Source of the DNA: Lachnospiraceae bacterium
GTDB lineage: Bacteria; Bacillota; Clostridia; Lachnospirales; Lachnospiraceae
Direction of reading: 5' to 3'
Assembly: GCA_004556655.1 (NCBI GenBank)
Contig: SFGF01000065.1
Location: 1-41,004, forward strand
DNA length: 41,004 bases
Positions 24,904 through 32,613 of this stretch are shown in pieces (within the stretch, counting starts at the first letter, position 1; each line of letters starts with the position of its first letter). Under the pieces are notes generated by a model. It had not been told where the DNA came from and did no database searches. It saw only the letters and a list, made by a program, of their open reading frames with translations. A program made the position numbers and the translations under genes.

Positions 24904-25620
24904 TTATTCTCCATAATTTCTATCATCAATAGTATCCTTTGATAAGTCTATACCATTATCAATCATCAGTTTTCTTTGCCATCCAAATGATAGACCAAAT
25001 ACTACCAATATTCCTATGACTTCAATGAAACTAATCGTTTCAATACCAAATATTTCAAGAATAAAATCAATCGGATTGAAAATAAAACTTATATCACCTG
25101 TAGCAACAAACAATGTTTTATTAGCAATATCTATTATTTTAGAAACTAGCTCTGTCGCACCAATAAAAGACATGCAAAGAATTACAACATAATTATTATA
25201 CACACTACAAATAATAATCCCTGCAAAAAATCCAATTACTAATGGTGTAATTAACAAAACTTTAATATCAGCATCAAAAATCCCATTGTCCATAAGCGTA
25301 TATAATATCATATAACATATTTTTATTACAAGTAAATAACCCGCTGAAAAATGATTTAACCACACCACATTGTACGCTGAAACTGCAAAAGCTATTGTGC
25401 ATATTGGAACTATCCATAAACATTCATATCCAACACCAACATTCAACAACAAATAAGCAATAATACCGCCCAGTGTAAAACCTATATAAGCTGACATTAT
25501 TGCTATAAGTCCCTTACTCCATTTGTACCCATATAAACACATGATTGCTGATGTAATAATTTGAAGAACTATAAAAAAATCAACCACATAACAGATTATT
25601 TGTAATACATCATAGGACAT
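24904..25620 (-). CDS. Multi-spanning membrane protein in the accessory cassette
   Basis: 238 aa from ATG 25620, beginning MSYDVLQIICYVVDFFIVLQ. About seven hydrophobic helices are visible, e.g. IITSAIMCLYGYKWSKGLIA, YIGFTLGGIIAYLLLNVGVG, VLLITPLVIGFFAGIIICSV, ISFIEVIGILVVFGLSFGWQ. The Gly-rich helix pairs resemble TMEM198/DUF4203-type proteins. The C-terminal 25 residues are charged and cytoplasmic. It has its own promoter and palindromic operator, and a terminator after it. Superinfection exclusion or an effector role is possible but unproven. Confidence 0.6.
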   Translation of the reverse strand: MSYDVLQIICYVVDFFIVLQIITSAIMCLYGYKWSKGLIAIMSAYIGFTLGGIIAYLLLNVGVGYECLWIVPICTIAFAVSAYNVVWLNHFSAGYLLVIKICYMILYTLMDNGIFDADIKVLLITPLVIGFFAGIIICSVYNNYVVILCMSFIGATELVSKIIDIANKTLFVATGDISFIFNPIDFILEIFGIETISFIEVIGILVVFGLSFGWQRKLMIDNGIDLSKDTIDDRNYGE

Positions 25621-25652
25621 AATAATCATCCCCTCCTCTTTCGTTTTCTCTT

Positions 25653-25681
25653 ATAATATAAAATAATATTAGTTGATACAA
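25653..25681 (-). promoter_or_regulatory. Sigma-A promoter of the membrane-protein gene
   Basis: TTGTAT (25681-25676), 17-nt spacer, TATTAT (25658-25653) on the minus strand. The -35 box overlaps one arm of the palindrome at 25672-25706. Confidence 0.6.
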
Positions 25682-25706
25682 GCATTATCGCACGACATGT
25701 ATCAAC
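25672..25706. promoter_or_regulatory. Palindromic operator candidate
   Basis: GTTGATACA (25672-25680) and TGTATCAAC (25698-25706) form a perfect 9-bp inverted repeat with a 17-nt spacer. One arm covers the -35 box, as for a dimeric repressor site. No T-tract follows, so it is not a terminator. Confidence 0.6.
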
Positions 25707-25757
25707 GCAAAAAGATGTATACAAATATCAAAAAAGAAAAAATACACAAAAATCAAA

Positions 25758-25783
25758 ACAAAAGAGACACCGGGGTGTCTCTT
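25758..25783 (-). terminator. Intrinsic terminator after the dGTPase operon
   Basis: AAGAGACACC and GGTGTCTCTT, 10 perfect base pairs with only CC in the loop region, followed by TTGTTTT on the minus strand. It ends the dGTPase-partner transcript. Confidence 0.85.
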
Positions 25784-25790
25784 AATAAAC

Positions 25791-26381
25791 TTATATTGTT
25801 CGTATCTCATAGAAAACTAAATACTCATCATTTTGTGGTTCTTTCTTAGAATTACATGATACGGCATAACTCCATTCCAATAACGCTGATTTTCCTTCAA
25901 TCAAATCATCTTTAAATAGTTTTCTTACTTCAGGAACATGCCTTAAAAGCTGTTGTATTTCACTTGCATTTAGAAAATCTTTGTTTCCTACATATTCAGC
26001 ATCTTGACTGTCACGATAAATAAGTGTTACTTCTCGGTCAGAATAAGTTACCAAATTCCACAGATCATCTTTTACAGCTTCAATAACCACGCAGTCTCTT
26101 CGCACTTCAAGCGTACCACTCTTCTTTGCTACAAAATATGGATAATATATCACCATTCCATTATCATTTATTTTTCGTAGTAGATCGTCTGCAAATTTTT
26201 TAGACTCATCAGCATCTTTACCTACAGAACGTGGCAAATTTAAATCATCGCCACGATATACTGCACTTCTAATTGTCCATAGAAAATCATCGCTCAATTC
26301 TTCATTCCCTGTATATTGCTTCCATGGTATAGATGGTAACATCATTTCTTTTAATTCAAGAAAGCCCATTAATTTATTCAT
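25791..26381 (-). CDS. Unknown partner gene of the dGTPase
   Basis: 196 aa, starting MNKLMGFLELKEMMLPSIPW. The sequence is mixed alpha/beta: SDDFLWTIRSAVYRGDDLNL, then MVIYYPYFVAKKSGTLEVRR and a C-terminal RDSQDAEYVGNKDFLNASEI. I recognise no domain. It begins immediately after the dGTPase stop (TAA followed by ATG), so the two are translated together and probably act together. A terminator follows. It could be a regulator of the dGTPase or a second component of a defence pair. Confidence 0.6.
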   Translation of the reverse strand: MNKLMGFLELKEMMLPSIPWKQYTGNEELSDDFLWTIRSAVYRGDDLNLPRSVGKDADESKKFADDLLRKINDNGMVIYYPYFVAKKSGTLEVRRDCVVIEAVKDDLWNLVTYSDREVTLIYRDSQDAEYVGNKDFLNASEIQQLLRHVPEVRKLFKDDLIEGKSALLEWSYAVSCNSKKEPQNDEYLVFYEIRTI

Positions 26382-27692
26382 TTAATATCCACCACCAAAT
26401 TTTTTTCCTGTAAATTTTTCATACATTGATATTGCATAGGAATCCATCATACCAGAAATATAATCACAAATCAAACGTTCCTGCAATTTTTTTTCATCTT
26501 CATCAATATTTTTATACTGACGCAACATATATTCTGCCCTATACTCAGGTGGTAAATATTTATTCTTTTTTCGATATATTTCACATAAAGTCTCTAAAAC
26601 TTGATTTCCTTGTTGTTCATATCCATAAACATCATCTTTATGATTAATGCATTGAAAAACAATATCCTTTAATCCAGATGCAAGCTCTCCATAATTAGAA
26701 AATCCCAGTTCCTTGTCTTGTTGTGTCCCTGTTTTATTTCTCTTTTCTTCACTTACATCTATCATATCAATATCACTCAATAGTTCAAAAATAATGTTTG
26801 ACGAAATTTCTTGATAAAATATCTTAGAAAAGACGGATGAATCTAAATCGTTTCTGCCAAACCCTGCTGATTTTTTACTTTTATCAACTATTTCCTCTAA
26901 TTTTTTGAACGATTCTGTTTCTCCGTATTTCGATCTGTAATCATGTAGTATTTCTTCAATAGTAAACGCCTTTAATCTTAATCCATCTTCTAAATCATGC
27001 GCAGCATATGCAATTTCATCAGCAATATCTACTATTTGTACATCCAATGTTCGTATTCTGACACCATTATTATCAATAAACTGTTTAAGCAAATCATAAT
27101 CCGAATCATAAATGAACTTCTGGGATTTTTCATCAGCTTTGAATTTTTCATGGTCAAATTTATTAAAATACTTAGTGACTCCAAGTAATGTTCTATATGT
27201 CAGATTCAACCCTCTAAATTCAGGTTTTTTATTTTCCACAGTCGTTAAAATTCTGAGAGTCTGCGCATTTCCTTCAAATCCTCCAACATCTTGAAAAATA
27301 GAATTCAACTTTTTCTCACCTGAATGACCAAACGGAGGATTTCCAAGGTCGTGCGCTAATGCGCATCCTTCTACTAAATAACTTTCTTCCCTGCTGTAAC
27401 GCAATTTATAAGCTATTGAACGAGCAATTTGTGCCACTTCCAGACTATGGGTTAGCCTGTTGCGGAAAAATGTATCGTTACGTATTCCCAATAATTGCAT
27501 TTTTCCTTGTAATCTTCTAAATGATGCAGAATACATAATTCTAGCATAATCTCTCTGGAATTCTCCTTCTTCCCGCGGACGTTTCTTTTCTGATTGATGT
27601 TGATAATTGGATAGTTCATCTAAAGCATTTAATGGATTTAGATATTTTCTTGCAATATTAGCTACATTAGACTCCAAAACATTATTTTTCAT
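26382..27692 (-). CDS. HD-domain dNTP triphosphohydrolase (dGTPase)
   Basis: 436 aa. N-terminal EGEFQRDYARIMYSASFRRL and LQGKMQLLGIRNDTFFRNRL lead to the HD core: NRLTHSLEVAQIA gives the first His, CALAHDLGNPPFGHSGEKKL the HD pair and a further conserved H-GE, and TLDVQIVDIADEIAYAAHDL the final Asp. These are the hallmarks of bacterial dGTPases, which cut dGTP to deoxyguanosine and triphosphate. The usual HDLGHPPFGH has Asn in place of the third His here. Bacterial dGTPases can starve invading phages of dNTPs. The gene has its own promoter and low GC, pointing to an acquired cassette. Confidence 0.85.
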   Translation of the reverse strand: MKNNVLESNVANIARKYLNPLNALDELSNYQHQSEKKRPREEGEFQRDYARIMYSASFRRLQGKMQLLGIRNDTFFRNRLTHSLEVAQIARSIAYKLRYSREESYLVEGCALAHDLGNPPFGHSGEKKLNSIFQDVGGFEGNAQTLRILTTVENKKPEFRGLNLTYRTLLGVTKYFNKFDHEKFKADEKSQKFIYDSDYDLLKQFIDNNGVRIRTLDVQIVDIADEIAYAAHDLEDGLRLKAFTIEEILHDYRSKYGETESFKKLEEIVDKSKKSAGFGRNDLDSSVFSKIFYQEISSNIIFELLSDIDMIDVSEEKRNKTGTQQDKELGFSNYGELASGLKDIVFQCINHKDDVYGYEQQGNQVLETLCEIYRKKNKYLPPEYRAEYMLRQYKNIDEDEKKLQERLICDYISGMMDSYAISMYEKFTGKKFGGGY

Positions 27693-27727
27693 TACGAGTT
27701 TCCTCCAATACCTTTACTTACTGCCAT

Positions 27728-27754
27728 TTTATACCAATATGTTCCATATTTCAA
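27728..27754 (-). promoter_or_regulatory. Promoter of the dGTPase operon
   Basis: TTGAAA (27754-27749), 15-nt spacer, TATAAA (27733-27728) preceded by TGG, an extended -10. The gene start lies 35 nt downstream with GGAGG before it. The spacer is short, but the extended -10 compensates. Confidence 0.5.
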
Positions 27755-27784
27755 CAAACGTTATATGACATAAAATAACATAGT

Positions 27785-27815
27785 AAAAACACCCCATATC
27801 TATACAGGGTGTTTT
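27785..27815 (-). terminator. Intrinsic terminator upstream of the dGTPase promoter
   Basis: AAAACACCC-TGTATAGATATG-GGGTGTTTT followed by T-rich sequence on the minus strand. It ends transcripts carrying tRNA-Met and the late-regulator gene, insulating the accessory cassette. Confidence 0.8.
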
Positions 27816-27905
27816 AAAAGTAAATGTATCAGAGTTTACCATCTCAGCTCCGGCGGCTCCACCCACACTCCATGGATGGTTGGTGATACAGGGCTGCCGT
27901 ATCAG

Positions 27906-27980
27906 TTGCGCGGGTAGGATTCGAACATACGACCTCCAGCTTATGAGGCTGGCGAGCTTCCCGACTGCTCTACCTCGCAA
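27906..27980 (-). tRNA. tRNA-Met (anticodon CAT)
   Basis: 75 nt on the minus strand: acceptor TTGCGAG paired with CGCGCAA-type end (one mismatch), D-arm GTAGAGCAGTCGGGAAGCTC, anticodon arm CCAGC-CTCATAA-GCTGG with CAT at 27945-27943, T-arm ATGTTCGAATCC. It lacks the three G-C pairs of initiator tRNA in the anticodon stem, so elongator Met (or an Ile-type modified CAT tRNA) is more likely. It marks the upstream edge of the accessory cassette. Confidence 0.85.
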
Positions 27981-28051
27981 TATGCATCAGAAAAACTATG
28001 TCACAATATAAATAAGTCATCACATAATTTTCTTGATACCATATTAACATA

Positions 28052-28537
28052 TTATAAATGGGAATTGTGGGAAACTTCGCTTGTATCTATAGCTTTATAT
28101 TTATCAAGGAATCTGTCAATCTTCTTTCCTATAGTTCTTCGGTCATAATTAAACTTCTTAGCAATTTGACCGTCTTTCCACCCCTCTATATATTTCAGAT
28201 GCATAATCTCTTTTAATTCCAGATCTCTGTTAAGTTCCGGTGCAGTTTCCAAAAACAACTCTATGTCCAATTTCATATCTTGAAACAGTTGCTCATTTCC
28301 TTTTAAGTCAATGGACAATTGTTTAATATCCCTTTTTCTCTGTTCGTCAGATTTGATAGATGCCGGTCCCACGACAAAATGACATGCAGCATACGGGAAA
28401 TTTTTCATAGATCCGGAAACAACACCATGCTCTCCCTGCATGGGATGGGTTTCATAATATTTAAGCTTCCTTCGTATTCTTTTTAGTTCTGATTCAAGAT
28501 ACATATACTGAGCTAAAAATTCTCTTGTTATGACCAT
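28052..28537 (-). CDS. ArpU/RinA-like late transcription regulator
   Basis: 161 aa, starting MVITREFLAQYMYLESELKR. After a helical N-terminal half, residues 110-150 form a sigma-70 region-4-like helix-turn-helix: ELKEIMHLKYIEGWKDGQIA then KKFNYDRRTIGKKIDRFLDK. This is the pattern of the phage ArpU/RinA/YqaQ family, which activates late genes. It follows TerL by 13 nt. It may act at the TerS promoter at 37,407-37,435, which has repeats near it. Confidence 0.75.
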   Translation of the reverse strand: MVITREFLAQYMYLESELKRIRRKLKYYETHPMQGEHGVVSGSMKNFPYAACHFVVGPASIKSDEQRKRDIKQLSIDLKGNEQLFQDMKLDIELFLETAPELNRDLELKEIMHLKYIEGWKDGQIAKKFNYDRRTIGKKIDRFLDKYKAIDTSEVSHNSHL

Positions 28538-28550
28538 TTTACCACGCTCC

Positions 28551-30272
28551 TTATATTCCTAATGCCACTCTTTCCTGGCGTGTCATTGTTTCTGTTACTG
28601 TTCCGTCAAATCCACCTTCGTGTATCGCCAGCATCGTCACCATGTCTGGTGCATCATCTGTTCCATTCTTAGATAACTGGCTGTATGATGTGAAATACGA
28701 CATAAACTGTCCATAATCTGATTGAGACGCATACCCATCTGGATATTCTGGGGTTTTTGGTTCCAGAAACAACACATGTTTGATAACCCACGGGCTGTTC
28801 ACGATAATTCGAGTTTCCTTATTCGCAGAAGACAGTTTTTTCTCAATCACACATCTTCCACCCATGTTATCAATTTCTTCCTGAATCGCATCTCCGGTAC
28901 GCACACCCTCTTTGTTGCTCTCAACCTGGCACACTTGAACATTATTACGGACGAGACATTCAGCGTTAAGTGTATCAAGAGAATACGGATTGATATTTTT
29001 AAACACCACATCATACAGATAATAATCCTGATCATACTGATAAAATACACCAAGACAGTTAAAGTCGGTTCCTTCTCCCTTTGGATCCAGAAATCCCCAT
29101 ATTGCATCGGGTTCTCTGTCTGGCGGAAGTCTCTTGAATCTCCGGAGTGTATCTGGTGCGAAAAGAAGTCCTTCTCTTTCAACCGGATTACTCTTATACA
29201 AACACTTATATGTAATCTCATCAAGAGACTGTTGAATATCCTCAAAATATTCCTCATCAAATCCAACACCATATTGATAATCCCAGTTGCTCTTTCCGGA
29301 TTCCGGGTCAATATCGGGTATTGATATGAATCTGCAACGTTTGTTTCCTGCGTAAAGTTTTATCAGACGACCAATCACATCCCATACGGACCATCTGGTG
29401 GCAATATGCAGTTCCTTACATTTCTTTCCCTTCCTGCCGGCTTTCTTACGGGTTTTGAGGTCCGTGCTATATTTCGTCCATAGTTTATCAAGACGGATCT
29501 TAGATAATGCCTCTTCTATCCCCGAACACAAATCATCACAGTAAAGTAATCCTTCCGCACGGGTAACACCGGTTTGGGATGCACCAAGAGCACGGAATGT
29601 GATGGACTTGAATGGTTTGAACTTGCCGAGGTTAATTGTTTCTTCTTTGGCATTCACAGCTTCAATATTTACATCCGGGAAAATATCTCTCCATGCATAC
29701 TCAGAAACCTGTCCCTGTTTCAGATCTGCTCCAATGATATTGCATATAACATCATATACCATCCGGGTAACATGTCCGGAATGTGAAGAAAACAGATTAC
29801 AAGCATCCGGATCCCAGCCAATCCAACCAGACAGAAACATTTCGGCAAGGGTCGTTTTCCCAACACCAGGTGGGCAAGAAATCGTCAGGATATCCAACTT
29901 ATCATCAATCAAATCCTGCATGGCCTGCACGAGACCTAGCTTTCGAAGCTGATTTCGCCGTGGGAGGTAGAATCGGTCTTCCGGATCTCTGTACCGCTCC
30001 AGATAGAGTAAATACGAATCGAGATCTTTGTTCTGAGCCAGAAATAATACTGCCTTCCAGTATAGCTCCATGAACCTGGAATCCTTTCTGGAACCCATAG
30101 CTGCCAGATTCTTCACATGCTGGCATTCTGACTTTGCCAGTTCCAGATTATCATCTTTGACTGCCAATACCATGTCCATGAGCATGGAACAGTATTTGTA
30201 CTGGTGGAGATCTACTCTATGAAGTTTTTCAATTATCCGTCGGTTTTTATCCAATTCACCCACTCGCACCAA
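28551..30272 (-). CDS. terL: Terminase large subunit
   Basis: 573 aa. The ATPase has Walker A SCPPGVGKTTLAEMF (near residue 134) and a Walker-B-type hydrophobic strand ending in acidic residues, LLYCDDLCSG (near residue 240). HIATRWSVWDVIGRLIK is the coupling region. The C-terminal nuclease has WGFLDPKGEGTDFNCLGVFY as the first acidic motif and VCQVESNKEGVRTGD as the second. Together these make the DNA packaging motor. The start is TTG or GTG near 30,270. It is 6.3 kb away from TerS, which is unusual. Confidence 0.92.
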   Translation of the reverse strand: MVRVGELDKNRRIIEKLHRVDLHQYKYCSMLMDMVLAVKDDNLELAKSECQHVKNLAAMGSRKDSRFMELYWKAVLFLAQNKDLDSYLLYLERYRDPEDRFYLPRRNQLRKLGLVQAMQDLIDDKLDILTISCPPGVGKTTLAEMFLSGWIGWDPDACNLFSSHSGHVTRMVYDVICNIIGADLKQGQVSEYAWRDIFPDVNIEAVNAKEETINLGKFKPFKSITFRALGASQTGVTRAEGLLYCDDLCSGIEEALSKIRLDKLWTKYSTDLKTRKKAGRKGKKCKELHIATRWSVWDVIGRLIKLYAGNKRCRFISIPDIDPESGKSNWDYQYGVGFDEEYFEDIQQSLDEITYKCLYKSNPVEREGLLFAPDTLRRFKRLPPDREPDAIWGFLDPKGEGTDFNCLGVFYQYDQDYYLYDVVFKNINPYSLDTLNAECLVRNNVQVCQVESNKEGVRTGDAIQEEIDNMGGRCVIEKKLSSANKETRIIVNSPWVIKHVLFLEPKTPEYPDGYASQSDYGQFMSYFTSYSQLSKNGTDDAPDMVTMLAIHEGGFDGTVTETMTRQERVALGI

Positions 30273-30312
30273 TTCCTTTCATGATGCTCGTGGCATTCGG
30301 TTTGTATCTATC

Positions 30313-30561
30313 TTATATTTTTTCTAATTCCGCATTAAGCGCACTTATCCTGTCACATACACTTTTTGCTATATCGTTGTACAGATAGCTTTCACGTTTA
30401 CATGGAATAGAATACTCTCTATCTCTGTCAAGGGAAGTAGATGCCTGTTCGGTTGCTACTACTCTTAGTCTGTAGCCCTTTTTGAAAATCCTAAGAAACT
30501 CTTCAAGTTCTTTCTTTTCTTCCACTATTCCATTTGCTTTATTGAACTGTTCTATTGTCAT
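30313..30561 (-). CDS. Small helical protein before TerL, unknown function
   Basis: 82 aa, starting MTIEQFNKANGIVEEKKELE. It is mostly charged helices (EEFLRIFKKGYRLRVVATEQ; ISALNAELEKI at the end) and probably forms a coiled coil. It lies 40 nt upstream of TerL and 7 nt after the preceding gene, so it belongs to that operon. No family recognised. Confidence 0.6.
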   Translation of the reverse strand: MTIEQFNKANGIVEEKKELEEFLRIFKKGYRLRVVATEQASTSLDRDREYSIPCKRESYLYNDIAKSVCDRISALNAELEKI

Positions 30562-30568
30562 AGCGTAT

Positions 30569-30874
30569 TCATTTCACCTCAACCCTCGTCTTGAATCCTG
30601 CAGCAACCAACTTCGTATTTATTTCCATACAATATCCAGCAAACCATCTAGCGTACCTGCTTCCATGCAACTCATCCATATATTTCCACAAATCCTTAAC
30701 ACTTATGGGATCTCCATCATACAGAAGTAGTTTCACGCAATACGCAAATGTATTTCCATTGTGCCTGCCACCTGTTCTATGATGTATCTTTCCAAGCAGA
30801 TAATCTTTCTGCCAGTCATAAAGATGGAATCCGAATATTGATTCAATTTTTGGTATCATTTCTGGTTTTATCAT
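30569..30874 (-). CDS. Small protein with terminase/helicase-like N-terminal motif
   Basis: 101 aa, starting MIKPEMIPKIESIFGFHLYD. The segment LYDWQKDYLLGKIHHRTGG followed by RHNGNTFAYCVKLLL resembles the adenine-binding Q motif and P-loop start of terminases, but the loop is GGRHNGNT and lacks the usual GKT. The second half (SVKDLWKYMDELHGSRYARW) is helical. It may be a terminase accessory protein or a degenerate ATPase domain. It overlaps the preceding gene by 32 nt. Confidence 0.55.
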   Translation of the reverse strand: MIKPEMIPKIESIFGFHLYDWQKDYLLGKIHHRTGGRHNGNTFAYCVKLLLYDGDPISVKDLWKYMDELHGSRYARWFAGYCMEINTKLVAAGFKTRVEVK

Positions 30875-31058
30875 TCAATCTTTTCTCCAAATTTGCAGCC
30901 ATTCTTGCACATTTCCTCCGACTTTTACATCGTATATTCGTGAAATACTTCGTATCATCATCTAAATTCCAGCAATCTATTTTTTCTATCTCCGGTTCAA
31001 AATCAGGACAGTATGCACAGAAATCCTGAAGCAACAAATTAAATCCATCAATATTCAT
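30843..31058 (-). CDS. Small Cys-containing protein, unknown
   Basis: 71 aa from ATG 31058, starting MNIDGFNLLLQDFCAYCPDF. Cysteines in FCAYC, DCWN, RCKSRRKCARM could bind a metal; the RRKCARMAANLEKRL part is a basic helix. The start has GGGAGAG 4 nt upstream and overlaps the stop of the previous gene. It recalls small 'CAYCPDFEPE' proteins seen in Clostridia phages. Function unknown. Confidence 0.6.
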   Translation of the reverse strand: MNIDGFNLLLQDFCAYCPDFEPEIEKIDCWNLDDDTKYFTNIRCKSRRKCARMAANLEKRLNDKTRNDTKN

Positions 31059-31282
31059 ACTTCTCTCCCGCAAAACGGACAATAATTGATGCCCACATAC
31101 ACATATTCGTTCATCTGTTTGGCATTGAGTTTATGATCTGCAAACTTCGCTACCAAATCCTGCCTGATAAATAATGCTGCTCCGTCACTTGCTTTATGGA
31201 TGAAACATTCCACGATGTTACTGTCCGTATCTTGTCTATGAAACTTTATATTCCTTGTTGGTTCTTCGCAGTATTTGCACAT
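31055..31282 (-). CDS. Small zinc-ribbon protein
   Basis: 75 aa, starting MCKYCEEPTRNIKFHRQDTD and ending YVGINYCPFCGREV. The Cys pairs at each end (CKYC and CPFC) would bind one zinc and fold the protein into a ribbon with a beta insert. This kind of protein is frequent in Firmicutes phages. It overlaps both neighbours by a few bases, which shows an operon. Function unknown. Confidence 0.65.
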   Translation of the reverse strand: MCKYCEEPTRNIKFHRQDTDSNIVECFIHKASDGAALFIRQDLVAKFADHKLNAKQMNEYVYVGINYCPFCGREV

Positions 31283-31464
31283 GAATTATTCACCCATCCA
31301 AAATAAAAGAAAATCCATCCAAACAGTGTAATATTTCCGTCACAAAAATTCCTATCACACTTCGGGATTAGCCAGGGGTCTTTTAGCGAAAATTGTATAA
31401 GGAATATTTTCCGTGTTTTTGGAAATATGAATCCAAATGATGTATTTTTTCGGATTATCTTCAT
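31246..31464 (-). CDS. Small aromatic-rich, possibly membrane-associated protein
   Basis: 72 aa from ATG 31464, starting MKIIRKNTSFGFIFPKTRKI. Near its end GNITLFGWIFFYFGWVNNSC is strongly hydrophobic and aromatic and could be a short membrane segment. The middle has CDRNFCDG. It overlaps the next gene by 37 nt. Homologues with a similar WLFFYFG segment are, from memory, found in other Clostridia phages. Function unknown. Confidence 0.5.
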   Translation of the reverse strand: MKIIRKNTSFGFIFPKTRKIFLIQFSLKDPWLIPKCDRNFCDGNITLFGWIFFYFGWVNNSCANTAKNQQGI

Positions 31465-31482
31465 GTTATCACCATTCCACAA

Positions 31483-31722
31483 TCATTCTCTCACCCATAA
31501 ACTCACTGGCGGCTGTCCGCCAATCACATCAAGGCAGATTACTGGTTTCTTTCCGTTCTCAATCTGCTTCAGAATCTCCATGCAATCATCGTCAGATAAC
31601 TCCCAGCAGGAAATTACTTCTTGAGATTAAAACTGTTCATTATACTGTCTACATGCCGGAAGGTTGTCGCAGCCTTCTGCCACGAATACTGTATTCTGTT
31701 CGGGAAATTCAATTGGGTACAT
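31483..31722 (-). pseudogene. Conserved small phage gene split by one in-frame TAA
   Basis: Reading from ATG 31722 gives MYPIEFPEQNTVFVAEGCDN, continuing to YNEQF, then TAA at 31629-31627. In the same frame the sequence goes on SQEVISCWELSDDDCMEILK and ends QPPVSLWVRE before TGA at 31483. The whole 79-aa reading matches the layout of a common small phage family (N-terminal PEQ, a central SCWELS motif, a C-terminal GQP). Either the gene is broken by one mutation (for example CAA or GAA to TAA), or the TAA is read through. A tRNA-like sequence with UUA anticodon lies 3.7 kb upstream. Confidence 0.6.
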
Positions 31723-31723
31723 A

Positions 31724-31936
31724 TTAATCACCAACTTTCTGGAAACCAAGAAAATCTGCCATGCCAATATGTCCGGCATTACAATCATGTATCATCTTTC
31801 GTTGCGTTCCGTATTCTCCTGAGGATCCACAGGCAATCATAAGCGTTTCAGTTTTCGCAATCTTTTTTCCGGTAATCGCACCTGTAAAAATTCCACCGCA
31901 AAGTCGGCACTTATATGTTGCTCTGTATTCTGACAT
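31724..31936 (-). CDS. Small zinc-binding protein
   Basis: 70 aa, starting MSEYRATYKCRLCGGIFTGA. CRLCG and later HDCNAGHIGMADFLGFQ could form a Cys/His zinc site. It is 1 nt from the next gene start and so is co-translated with it. Such short Cys/His proteins fill this part of many Clostridia phages. Function unknown. Confidence 0.6.
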   Translation of the reverse strand: MSEYRATYKCRLCGGIFTGAITGKKIAKTETLMIACGSSGEYGTQRKMIHDCNAGHIGMADFLGFQKVGD

Positions 31937-31942
31937 ATTTTT

Positions 31943-32212
31943 TCACTCCCATCCATCCTGTATTATTCTGGGTTTATATTCATGCTCTGTATATCCTTCT
32001 CCACCACATAAGTCGCAGTCTACATCATAATATTCCCAACTATCACAGCACTCCCAATATTGTGCCTTATTTCTTCTTTTATGTAGTATTCCAGCTCCAC
32101 CGCACTTTGGACATCTATGGATTTTATTTCCTTGCATCTGTTTTAGCACATCTTTCAGAGTTGCATTCTCTCCATAAACGGAAATCAGGGATTTACATTC
32201 ATTAATTTTCAT
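31943..32212 (-). CDS. DnaJ-type zinc-finger protein
   Basis: 89 aa from ATG 32212, starting MKINECKSLISVYGENATLK. Two CxxCxGxG-like knuckles (CPKCGGAGI near residue 46 and CDLCGGEGYTEHEY near residue 72) resemble the DnaJ zinc centre, with WECCDSWEYYDVD between. It overlaps the upstream gene by 11 nt. It may bind RNA or assist a larger protein; no partner is evident. Confidence 0.6.
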   Translation of the reverse strand: MKINECKSLISVYGENATLKDVLKQMQGNKIHRCPKCGGAGILHKRRNKAQYWECCDSWEYYDVDCDLCGGEGYTEHEYKPRIIQDGWE

Positions 32213-32534
32213 GGAACACCTCAACATTTTTTTCGCAATCATTCGCCTTACAGCATTGAATTTTACTAAACTGTCTTACCTCTTCCTCATTCTCCAAAAT
32301 TACCCTGATGGACGCATACATATAAATCCGTGCTATCTGTTCTCGAATTTCTTTCACTCGTACATCGTTTTCAAATCGCCTGCGCACGGTCATAATTTTT
32401 ATATCTGATATTGATACAGCAGAATATGGTATCTCAATAAATCCAAAATATTCCTTTTCTATTTCAAACAATGTACGCTGGAGTTGTTCAATTTTCATAC
32501 GATCACATTCAGACAAAACATATTCTGTTCGCAT
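32202..32534 (-). CDS. Helical protein of unknown function
   Basis: 110 aa from ATG 32534 (GAGGTGG upstream), starting MRTEYVLSECDRMKIEQLQR. Mostly charged helices, with RRRFENDVRVKEIREQIARI and a C-terminal Cys segment IQCCKANDCEKN. It is the first gene after the AbiJ-like gene and its terminator, so it probably starts a new transcription unit or is fed by read-through. No family recognised. Confidence 0.5.
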   Translation of the reverse strand: MRTEYVLSECDRMKIEQLQRTLFEIEKEYFGFIEIPYSAVSISDIKIMTVRRRFENDVRVKEIREQIARIYMYASIRVILENEEEVRQFSKIQCCKANDCEKNVEVFHEN

Positions 32535-32557
32535 AATGTCCACCTCATTTTTGCAAT

Positions 32558-32588
32558 AAAAAACCAACCACCGGATATTGATGGTTGG
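32558..32588 (-). terminator. Intrinsic terminator after the AbiJ-like gene
   Basis: CCAACCA-TCAATATCCGG-TGGTTGG followed by TTTTTTATT on the minus strand. It lies 25 nt after the gene's stop and isolates it from the operon below. Confidence 0.85.
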
Positions 32589-32613
32589 CAATATGAATTT
32601 ATTCACTCTTTAT

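Noticed and set aside
27729..27980. Minus-strand ORF across tRNA-Met
   Set aside because: It overlaps a complete tRNA and a terminator and has no ribosome binding site.
28722..29324. Plus-strand 200-aa ORF antisense to TerL
   Set aside because: No start signals; codon pattern is that of the reverse of a strongly conserved gene.
31627..31629. Genome-wide reassignment of TAA as a sense codon
   Set aside because: TerL, portal, capsid and dGTPase all end at TAA in the expected place for their families; only one gene shows an internal TAA.
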